From contig MNCI01011145.1 of assembly GCA_015680685.1 (NCBI GenBank), forward strand, positions 65,930 to 129,929: 64,000 nt of DNA. The letters run 5' to 3'. Positions 33,370 through 42,031 of this stretch are shown piece after piece. Each line of letters begins with the position of its first letter. The stretch's first letter is position 1. Under the pieces are notes generated by a model. It saw nothing but the letters and a program-made list of their open reading frames with translations. It did not search any database and was not told where the DNA came from. The position numbers were made by a program, and so were the translations under genes. Origin of the DNA: Gnetum montanum. Its lineage: Eukaryota > Streptophyta > Gnetopsida > Gnetales > Gnetaceae.

Positions 33370-35668
33370 TGTTGGCACATTTTGGCCATTTCATGGAACA
33401 GGATTAGATGATATAGAGCATTATTGTAAAGCAAGATGAGCTGAAAGACCTGTGCAATAGAGAAATTGAATTAGAAACAAAGAACAACACTCATCTTTTC
33501 CTCCATGCAGCGAAATCCTCCCATTTGCAACCAACACCTACCATCTACAATATTTGTTAAAATAAATTGTTTCAGGTGTAAATTGCAGTCAAGGCACGGG
33601 GAACGCTAATCAAAGTGAAACTGATTTTAGTAAACATGTACTTTAATGCTTAGAGCTAGTGGATATAGTTAATCAGCTCTCCTAGTTTAACTGCTAAATT
33701 AAAAATAAATAAAAAGAGCTAAAAACAAAGAGAGTAGATGTCAAATGATGTCAGAGACCTTTGAATGGTATACTGGAATTTGCTAAGAAAGCTACTTTGA
33801 AAGCAGAGATCCTTTCACATCACATATCTATCAAAAAGTATTTGGGAGACATACAAGGTATCAGCTATAACTGTGACAATTCATTACTTCGTTTTCCATG
33901 TATAGAAGTTGGGAAGATGAGCCGTGTGGTTCTGCACAATATGATTGCCATGGAGCAATGCTCGCAATGTGTGGACAAGAAAACGGTGTGCAACTACGCT
34001 CTTCTCATGGCCAAGCTATTGCAGATGCCTATGGATGTGAAGGTTTTTGAATGCAGCAACATTTTGTTTAGGATGAACAAGAATAGAAGTTGGACAGTCC
34101 ACATGTTTCAGGATTTGCAAGAGTCGGTAATGGTTGGAAAGCTGCAGTTCTCGGATTGGATAGATGGCTGCCTAAAAATGTTGAGGCAACTGCAAGAGCA
34201 GAAACTTCCGCAGCTACCGTGGTGGAAGGGAATAAGAAAATCGATGATGTTTTGGATGAAGGATTTAGGGAGGCGTTATGCTGTAAATCCATGGGTGGCT
34301 CTCTCCACCGTTGCTACTGCAACCCTACTTTTCATGACTGCGGTATAGGTTGTCTGTTTGTTCATTAACTACTATAGCAGGAGGAGGAGGTCGTAGCAAC
34401 AAGAGGTCGTCTCTTCTTCGTCCATGAATTCTAATGCACACCATTCTTCTTCTTCTTCTTGTATTTATCTTCCATATACTAGGGCACTCTCAAAGATGGC
34501 ACATGGCGGCAGCAACTGAACACCACATGGTAACATTACCAGACACAACAGCAGGGCCTTCTTTTGCCATGGCAGTTGATATACAGTTATGGCAGGGCAG
34601 AATATGAAACTGATTGTACAAACTGGGCAGTTCCAGGCCTGGCACCTTCACATTCAGCCTTTATATTCAAAGGCATTCTTAACAGTGCCAAGAAGCCAGC
34701 AGTAAATTTTACGTGGATTTAAAATGCAAATACAGATGATTTACTTATACAAATTTACAAGGACCAACTTTCTTCATTTAGAAAAAACCATACAGCTGCC
34801 AACACCAACGTCTACACTAAGGTGGATGTTGAATTACTCTCTTACTACCGTCTATTCATAAAAATTACTAGGGCTTCAGTGGTTAATGATATTCAACAAT
34901 TAAAAACTTAAAATCCTAAACAAAATAATTAAAATAAAATGACAATTGTATGAAGCTCTTATAGTATGGAGATCTTGAATTTATTTTTAAAAATTATTAT
35001 TATATAGGTTGTTGCTTATAAAAGTAATATTTGTAATATTTACACATGTCAATGTTAGCATGATTTTCTCCTAACTTCATGTATAAGTTACAACTTCCTA
35101 ACTTGTTGGGCAAGTAATATTTCCTAACTTGTTGGGTAAGTTATAACTTCCTTACTTGGGAGAGAAGTTAGCCAAGATATTTTGGAATATCTAACTACCT
35201 TTTGAACCCTATAAAAAGGCTTTAGGGGTTAGAAGAAAAAAAAAGACTCTTGGAAGAGCATTTATAAAAATACATTATGAAAGATTGCTTGTAAGATGAC
35301 TTACTAAAGACAACATTTCAGCCTCTTTATCATAGTCCTGTGAGTTATGTTTATTTTTTACTTTGTTTAAAGACCACATAAAGACCACATAGACTAGAAA
35401 ATTAAAAAAAATAAGAACTCTCAACAACTCACAGTACTTTGCACAGTTGGCCGAATCTCTTTAAGATAAGTCATTTATAGTTTTACACACAACCCAATCA
35501 TTTCAGTTTTCACAACAGCACACCGCAACAGCGCGCACACACACACTCACATTAACTACTGAGTCTATTTGGAGGTATCTGGGCCTTGGTGTTGCTAGAA
35601 GACCAGCAAGCACCTAAATCTTGTTTGAGGACACTTGTTGGAGGTCGCATCCTAAACGGTCGCCAACA
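33370..35668 (+). repeat. E5 3' LTR (2,299 bp)
   Basis: This matches the 5' LTR from end to end except for an internal stretch of about 750 bp (5' LTR about 25,916-26,665), which is missing here around 35,365. The ends are TGTTGGCAC and CGCCAACA, followed directly by the duplicated atttg. The TATA box is at 35,210-35,219. The DUF247 fragment is at 33,761-34,400. Confidence 0.92.
33761..34400 (+). pseudogene. DUF247 (UPF0481-type) C-terminal fragment in the E5 3' LTR
   Basis: This second copy of the captured fragment is open from 33,761 to a TAG at 34,346-34,348 (195 codons) and then continues in frame. It keeps VVLHNMIAMEQCSQ, NYALLMAKLL, DVKVFECSN, WWKGIRKSMM and NPWVALSTVATATLLF. At the position of the 5' copy's TGA this copy has TGG (Trp). 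At the position of this copy's TAG the 5' copy has CAA (Gln). LTRs are identical at insertion, so the frame was probably open through both sites when E5 landed, and each copy later gained one nonsense codon. Confidence 0.85.
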
Positions 35669-35673
35669 ATTTG

Positions 35674-36054
35674 CATGAAATAGTAAAAACCCAAAACAAA
35701 GTTAGCACGATAGAAACTAAATGGATCCCTAAAAGGCCAAAACCTATGAGTCCTAAAACCCCATTAGGAACCCTTAATGATTACAGGACTAATCTAGATT
35801 ATCCACATATGAAACCTAAGCCAAACCCTACTACAGCACAAAAAGTCAAGGGTGAGATTATAAATGCTAATAAAATCTCTTCTCAAGTAATGGATTATGA
35901 ATCCCAATCTCAACAAGATCAAGAGAAAGAAGAACTTCTTAGGACATTTGGAGCCTATGTTGGTAATCTAGAAGAGTACCATAGAGTTTCATCTCTTCTT
36001 CATACCAAGAAGGAACCAAAATTTTATATGGATAAGTTAGATCCAACAAAATGA
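35674..36054 (+). pseudogene. E4 coat-protein region, first part
   Basis: This frame (127 codons from 35,671) is the continuation of E4 after the E5 insertion. It is rich in Lys, Pro and Gln (MSPKTPLGTLNDY; QSQQDQEKEELLRTFGAYVG). It corresponds to the disordered region between movement protein and capsid in caulimovirid polyproteins. The assignment rests on position. Confidence 0.5.
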
Positions 36055-37112
36055 CAAAAGGTAATAGATCATATAAATAGTGATATTGATAGATAGGTCA
36101 TTCTAGAAAAAAACTAGTGAAACACACCATACAAATTTGTGTCTTTAATTTTGTAGGTAATTTACATCGATGGCGAAATTAGATAGATGTAGATATTAAG
36201 ATGTAATTACTAAATGGACCATCTATATTATTTATTAATGCTATTATTAAAGAATTTGTAGGAGATAAGATTGACTAGGATGATGGCTATAGAGAGAGAT
36301 TTTTTAAAGCCAAGCTAACCAAGATACAAGAACTTGGACCATTCCTAGAGACTATGGAAGAATGATATTGCTAAGGAAAGCTAACACATGATAGATCTGC
36401 TACAAAACATCTGTTGGGAGCAATGCCACAATCGTTTTGTTAAAAATATCAAGATGAGCTCCATCAGTATGGAAAATCCTTAGATAACATGAGTTTTAGT
36501 TTCATAAGACAACATATTGAGAATGTTAATAGGACCATATGCCATGACATAAAGGTCCAAAAGAAAATGAAATAGATAGAACATAAAATGGGTCATTCAT
36601 TTTGTCAAAAGATCTACCCTAGCTCATATGGGTTTTCTTCATAAAAACCTCAATTTCATAGACAATCATGTAAAAACTATTGTTAGAAAAACAAACGTAA
36701 ACAAAAATGGCGACATAAATACTTTGATAAACCTAGTAAAGTATTTAGAGATATGTTTAAACATAGGAAGAACAAACTAAAGAAGTTCAATGTGAAATGT
36801 TACATTTATGAAGGCAACCACTTTGCATGAGAATGTCTAAAAAAGAATAAATACCCTAAAAAGGTAAATTTCATTAAGCACCATAATTTGTTTGATCAAT
36901 ACTATGATTTTTTAGTCAATGAAAATAGATTGTTTGAACCAGGTAATATTATTATCAAATCATATGGGTATTCTAATTACATTATTTCTAATTCTGAGTA
37001 TGAATTGGACTCATCCCATTTTGATTGGGGGGAAAGTGATGATAGTGATGTCTATTATGTTTGTTCCATGAACCACCTTGAACCACTTATAAAGTCTCTA
37101 GATCTAGTATAA
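36055..37112 (+). pseudogene. E4 coat protein and zinc knuckle, decayed
   Basis: A frame with many stops carries the capsid-like stretch (LGAMPQSF; FIRQHIENVNRTICHDI), followed by a Lys/Arg-rich tail. At about 36,798-36,840 it has a CCHC-type knuckle with spacing CYIY-E-GNHFA-x-EC; the second Cys codon is TAT and a stop interrupts the motif. The open frame 36,888-37,112 follows with an acidic end (SSHFDWGESDDSDV). A knuckle directly upstream of protease and RT is typical for caulimovirids. Confidence 0.65.
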
Positions 37113-37560
37113 CAAGATCCTATATACAAAATAATAAGACAACATATAAATAAATTAGAAAAAGAAATCATAAAAACTCCTATTAGTGATATTAACAAGA
37201 TTATGTCTCTTAGAAGAATGATAAAAGACAAATAACAGGAACTCAATGAGCAAAGGAAATACATTGAAGAATAATGGTTCAAGTATCTCAATACACAACT
37301 ATATTTTGAAGATGAATACAAAGATGAAGAAGAACACGATGACAAACAACAACCAGAACCATCATCATAACCATTTCAACCACCCAAGTTGAATGAGTCA
37401 ATCCTAAGACTTAACAAAATAGAATAACTCTGCAAGTTCATCAATATGGCAACACAAGAAATAGCTAAACTTGAGTGGATAGAAGAAAGTTACCAAAGAT
37501 AGCAATATCAAGAAGAAACTTCAAGAATTCCTATATTATAGATTAATACTAATGCATAGG
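37113..37560 (+). pseudogene. E4 linker between coat and protease
   Basis: Charged, coiled-coil-like peptide (INKLEKEIIKTP; LRRMIKDK; LNEQRKYIEE) and an acidic DEEEHDDKQQPEP stretch lie in one frame, with scattered stops that are often TAG. No known domain is seen. Such linkers join coat and protease in the polyprotein. Confidence 0.45.
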
Positions 37561-37589
37561 TTAAAACTACCTTACCTATTTGTATAGTT

Positions 37590-37930
37590 TTTATTAAGTT
37601 TAATTGATATAAAGCCTATCCAATAGATGTATTAATAGATTCTAGCACAAAGATATCCATTGCTAAATGGCACATAATCCCATTGCATCCATGGGAAAAA
37701 ATGATAAAAATTACATTAGGTTCAATACCCAACAAAATGTGTAGTGAACATAAAGTTGTTATACCTATTACATCACCAAAAGGATAAATATTATAGATCA
37801 CAGTATTACACTATGAGATGAAATTGTATGACTTGCTTATAGGGACAAATAACCTACAAGCCCTACAACCTTATACTATAGGTCCCACATACATAAGCTT
37901 GTTAGGAGAATCCTTTTCAAGACAAGAATA
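37590..37930 (+). pseudogene. E4 aspartic protease remnant
   Basis: The active-site region reads VLIDSSTKISIAKWHIIP (from 37,629). Family members have D-S/T-G followed by A(T/S), so the Gly has changed to Ser. Flanking residues (AKWHIIP) match the protease of plant pararetroviruses rather than that of Ty3 elements. Downstream the frame continues as LLIGTNNLQALQP with stops. Confidence 0.7.
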
Positions 37931-38129
37931 GTATAATAGCAACTTCCCTTCATTGTAGATATCACATAAAGAATCTAATATGTAGTGGGTAGCCAATTAT
38001 GTGAATAATCTAGGAAGCCAGTTTGATAAAATAAAATAATATTTACTAATAATAGCCAATGACAATCCAACTATGTTTAGGCATAAGAAATAACATTGGT
38101 GTAACATAGATCTTAAAGATAATATAAAA

Positions 38130-38900
38130 ATAAAAACAAAGGCACACCATATTGGTATGCCCCCATCTCCTAAGAAAGAATGCAACCAAGATATCCAAAT
38201 CTTGTTGGAGAAAAAGTTGATTCAACCTAGTGCCATCATGTTTGCATGTGCTACATTCTATCTCAACAAACAAGCCAAACAAGTTCAAGGGAAGAAGAGG
38301 TTAGTAGTAATTATAAACCTCTAAATGATTTGATAAATATTTTCCAACATCCTATTTCCAACAAGGATGATTTATTTTAGAGATTACTTCATAGTAATGT
38401 TTACTAAAATTTTGATCTGAAGTCAAGTTTCTAATAGATCTAGGTTAAACATGAAGATAGGTGGAAAACTACTTTCACCATCCTAGCAGGTCTATACAAA
38501 TGGACAGTCTTACCATTTAGGATTAAGATAACTCCCTCAATATTCCAACATTGTATGAACTAGATTTTCTGTAAGTATCCCTTTATTCTAGTCTACATAG
38601 ATGATATATTAATAGTGAGCAAGAATCCTCAAGAGCATTTAGAACACTCGGAGATATTAAAAAATTTAGTTGATGAAAATGAATTAGTTGCATCTCCAAC
38701 TAAAATGATAATTTCTTAGGATTCTATAAAATTTTTAGGTTTAAATATAAATAATGACACAATCTATGTACAACCTCATATCCTTGAGTCCATTAAAAAG
38801 TTCCCAAACAATGTCAAGGATGATACACAACTCCAAAGATTTTTAGATTGTGTAAATTATGTATCTAGTTTCTAAAAATATCTTGCTAGGAATAGGAAAC
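38130..38900 (+). pseudogene. E4 reverse transcriptase remnant
   Basis: Recognisable blocks across shifted frames are QILLEKKLIQPS, WKTTFTI, the PF-type motif before FQHCMN, and the catalytic VYIDDILIVSKN (YIDD at 38,594-38,605). After it come QEHLEHSEILKNLVDENELV and IKFLGLNINNDTIYVQPHIL. These are characteristic of caulimovirid RT. Multiple stops and at least one frameshift occur upstream of YIDD. Confidence 0.88.
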
Positions 38901-39414
38901 TCTTCAATGAAAGGCTTATTGAAAATCCTCTTGAATGGACCAAAAAACATACTAAGATGCTTGCTCTCATCAAGCAACAATGTCTAAATCTACCCAAATT
39001 ACAACTTCCTACTAATGAAAAGTTAATATTAGAAACTTATACTTCTCATGAATTCTAGGGAGCCTCCTTAAATGAGGAAAAGAATAATATCATCTAGATA
39101 TGCATGTATGCCTTAGGTAAATTTATTGACACATAGAAGAATTACTACAATACACATAAAGAGCTTTTGGTGATTATCAAAGGCATAGAAAAATTTACGC
39201 TTTTTTTACAAAATGCACATTTTATTGTATGAAGTGATTTAAAACACTTTGATAATTATCTTATTACTAGAGCCTTAAATAAATTTTCTCATGCTAGACT
39301 AATATGGTGGGCATTATATCTTGCAAATTTTGATTTTAGTACTGAGTTTATTAATGGTAAATATAATAGTTTAGCAAATTCTTTAACCAGAGAGTATCAA
39401 CTCTCTACACATTA
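38901..39414 (+). pseudogene. E4 RNase H remnant
   Basis: In the YIDD frame the sequence continues as LILETYTSHEF, then NTHKELLVIIKGIEKFTLFL, SDLKHF and finally NGKYNSLANSLTREY before TAA. This follows the caulimovirid RNase H pattern (E.DAS..FWG, Y...EKE.L.....I..F...L, R.D...F, H..G..N..AD.LTRE). A few TAG stops interrupt it. Confidence 0.85.
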
Positions 39415-39607
39415 ACATTTTGTTTGTTGTATTGTAGACCTACTAATAAGGGAAGGATGGGTACTTAGATATTCTCACCTTCTTAGGTATTATAATAGAA
39501 ATGAAAGATAATTGGTGATTCTACTCCAATAATCTCTCCAAGATGATTGGAAGTAGAGTTTTAACTAGTACATCAGATATCTTTGAACATCTGCAACAAG
39601 ATCAAAG

Positions 39608-40309
39608 ATGGTTGTACACACTTCCAAACCAAGATTTGAGGATCCTTATCATAAACCAATCAAGGTTGTTACCCATGTTGAATTAAAAAACCTTTATTTT
39701 CCATCATCTGAACATATATTTAATTGGATCTATTATCATCCTATCCCCTTTCATGTTTATAAGATTGAATTAAACCCATCGATGCTTCCCAATGAAACTT
39801 TCTAGTCATGGTGACACCAGTTTGATCATAATCCCTCTTGTTTCCACCAAACCTACCTTGATAACCTGTATGAAATACAAAAGGAACCTAATAGGGATTA
39901 CCTTTATTATGGGAATCTACAAGCTAGAGCTCATCATGTTGAAAGATATCATGAAGCATCCTCTTACTTGGTAACTTCTTGCATCATAAGAAGAATTAAC
40001 TGGATAGCTCCTTATATGTATTCATTCTTCCAAGATGTTTATACCACTAACAAGCATGATATAAGATAGAAATTTCTACTCAATAATCTAAATCTAAGAA
40101 CTCTTGATTTAGGTTTTATTGATCCTTGAGTTGTCAACATGCATCGACATGGAGGAAGATTATCATCTAGATACATATGTGATGATCCTTCATCATCAAT
40201 CAATTTCAAAATTTGGGACTCTCCACCAGCAAATGATAAAGTTGGATCCCACAAAAGTTATGATTCCCCCAGGGATGCCTAATAGCTATCCACCATTATG
40301 CATAGTTTA
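39608..40309 (+). pseudogene. E4 reading frame downstream of RNase H, unknown
   Basis: In one register from 39,608 to about 40,309 only a few stops occur (TAG 39,803, TGA 39,812 and a few later). The peptide includes HTSKPRFEDPYHKPIKVVTH, FNWIYYHPIPFHVYKIELNP, HQTYLDNLYEIQKEPNRDYL and INWIAPYMYSFFQD. It follows the RNase H stop by about 190 bases. Most badnavirus-like genomes end their polyprotein at RNase H; tungroviruses have a separate downstream ORF. I do not recognise this protein. Confidence 0.5.
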
Positions 40310-40835
40310 AAATATAAGGTCAGTCAACCTTATCAATAATAGTCTATCATGTGAGCTATCCTCCACTTACTTAGTGCTTGGTTTGTTGGAAGGCATTAGT
40401 GTATTATAAGTTTTCATCAATTTAGTTAGTTTTTTATGTGTTGGATAGCATTAGAACTTCATAGAAGCCCATGGATTCAACTATAAATATATGTATTCTC
40501 AAGGCTGAGAGGCATCAGAAGAAAGAGATCCTGAGTGCAACTCATAGCACCTTGGAAGCATTCTTCTTTAAAGCATTCGTTAGTGCTTCCTGCCTATATC
40601 TTTGATTTGCTAATGTGAATAATATATAAGGATGAGTATTTTTTTTATCTCTTTGTGTTTCTTTATATTATTCACTAATTATCTTTGAGCATTTTGAGGT
40701 TTGAACATGGTGCAAGTGATTTGGGTGAGAGTTTGGTATTGAAGCCAAGTTATTCTCTTGCTACAAGTGTGTTAGATCACCATTCTATCTAACTTGTCAA
40801 TGTTCTAGGAGACTTGTTGAACATTCTAATCTATC
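40310..40835 (+). promoter_or_regulatory. E4 promoter and pregenomic leader region
   Basis: This non-coding stretch follows the last E4 frame. A TATA-like ctataaatatatg at about 40,479-40,491 is followed by a purine-rich start-site region (aaggctgagaggcatcag). The remaining roughly 340 bases to the right boundary would form the first part of the pregenomic RNA leader. In the circular viral genome this would continue into 22,482, that is into the primer site and first ORF. The assignment is by position and TATA only. Confidence 0.5.
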
Positions 40836-40884
40836 GGATGAAGTAAGTCATGGTGTTGTTTCAGATCTAGTCCTACCAATGATC
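40836..40884. repeat. Direct repeat flanking E4, right copy
   Basis: This is the partner of 22,428-22,481, with an identical tcctaccaatgatc at 40,871-40,884 and a shared aagtaagtcat. E3 sequence resumes here on the minus strand. Confidence 0.7.
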
Positions 40885-41210
40885 TAAAAGGTAGTTTCAA
40901 CAAAATTCTATAAGGAAAGGTGAAATTTTCAAGATTTCTAAAATAATAGGATAAGAGATATACTCAAATCTTAAGAGAAATGAAAATAATATATTTATCT
41001 ATTACAAGTTAATGAGTTTCCAATTCCACAATTATCTTCCAAATCTTAAAAGATATGACAAACTTACGGATCAAAGGGAATTTTCAAACCCTAGGATGAG
41101 TAGAATAAGTAGCAAGAGAGAATTCATCCAAGCTTGAAAATCTAAAGTAACACTTTGTAATTGAGATGACAATTATCCACTTGAATGCAATTGTCTTCAA
41201 TTCCAAGCTA
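40885..41210 (-). other. E3 5' leader
   Basis: On the minus strand this is the untranslated leader between the E3 primer site and its gag start. It is continuous with 22,427 once E4 is taken out. No coding frame is seen. Leader-like similarity exists to the start of the E0 interior (2,072-2,600: both have a 'tctttaagatttggaagataattgt' region). Confidence 0.65.
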
Positions 41211-41222
41211 CTCTGATACCAA
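41211..41222 (-). other. E3 primer-binding site
   Basis: On the minus strand ttggtatcagag lies directly after the LTR end (ttaca). It matches the tRNA-iMet complement perfectly over this length and fixes E3 as a minus-strand element. Confidence 0.85.
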
Positions 41223-42026
41223 TGTAATGAGAAGATCCCATGGATTCCATAATTCAAGCTCTCTCAAAGTCACAAAACAACAAATTTGAATAAGGAAAGG
41301 AAAAAATGCTAATTATTCTTGATTAAATGAAGAATTTGCATATGAAAGGAAGCATAAATTCCCAAGGAAAAACAAGAGATTAAATCAAACTCTCACACAC
41401 TCAAACAAAGCAATCACACACACACAAGGATGATGATGAAGGCATCTTGTCAAGACTCTACCTCTCCTTCTACTCTTCTCTTAACTCCCTAGACTCTCTC
41501 TTGATCAAAATGAAGGCTAAAATTGTTTATTTATATCTTTCCTTCTATCTCTTCATCTTCCCTCTTTAAATTCAAAATTTAAAGTTTTAAAAACTCATAA
41601 TAAATTAACTCATGTTTGTTTAGGATGTCTGAGAGGAAAATGGAACATTTCATTCAAAAGTAGTTGTTAATAGCTAGGATATCCTAATATCATATGGGAT
41701 TTCTTAGCTGGGATGTTTTAAGTATAGCTAAAATATCCTAAATGCAGTTGGGACATCTCACCGACAACTAGGATGTCTCACCCACTAGGGTAAAATACAA
41801 AGATACTTGTTTCAAGGACTAAACCCTCCAAACACTTCCAAACAAGTCCACATAGCTCTCTTAACCTCATAAACTCATCAAAATATTTCTAAAACACTCT
41901 TAAGCAAGTCAAAATATCCTAAGATCATCATTAACAAAACAACATAAAATATAAATAAAACAATTCCCAAACATCTATGTACAAACATATTGAGGATTAG
42001 ACATGAGCTGGGTGATGTCCTCATCA
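41223..42026 (-). repeat. E3 5' LTR
   Basis: This 804-bp partner of 16,995-17,784 has the same cluster of GACATC/GATGTC motifs, a TATA-like site (41,529-41,537, minus) and the outer end CCTCATCA at 42,019-42,026. The inner end has changed to tgtaatgag. It is followed by ttttt (42,027-42,031), the duplicated target. Confidence 0.9.
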
Positions 42027-42031
42027 TTTTT

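Larger units (their letters stand above)
23919..35668 (+). mobile_element. E5: Tat-like Ty3/gypsy element carrying DUF247 in its LTRs
   Basis: The LTRs have perfect TGTTGGC/GCCAACA ends and are flanked by an exact 5-bp duplication, atttg (23,914-23,918 and 35,669-35,673). The interior order is primer site, gag, a 565-base assembly gap, RNase H of the archaeal-like type, RT, Ty3 RNase H, integrase, an extra ORF, purine tract. The LTRs differ in length (3,026 and 2,299 bp) through an indel of about 750 bp. It is the youngest insertion of the nest, since nothing interrupts it. Nonsense codons in pol and an altered integrase triad show it is dead. Confidence 0.92.
22482..40835 (+). mobile_element. 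E4: endogenous caulimovirid (plant pararetrovirus)
   Basis: The body outside the E5 insertion (about 1.4 kb left plus 5.2 kb right) is close to the size of a caulimovirid genome. The order is tRNA-Met primer site, candidate movement protein, coat region with a CCHC-like knuckle, aspartic protease, RT, RNase H, a further reading frame, and a promoter-like leader. The RT/RNase H sequence is of caulimovirid rather than Ty3 type (VYIDDILI; SLTREY at the RNase H end), and no integrase or LTR is present. It lies inside E3 and is itself split by E5. Every frame has stops, so it is an old, dead copy. Confidence 0.85.

Noticed and set aside
33177-33407. 76-codon plus frame between the extra ORF and the 3' LTR of E5, and its minus-strand partner
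   Set aside because: It crosses the polypurine tract and LTR boundary, and no conservation with E2 was seen.
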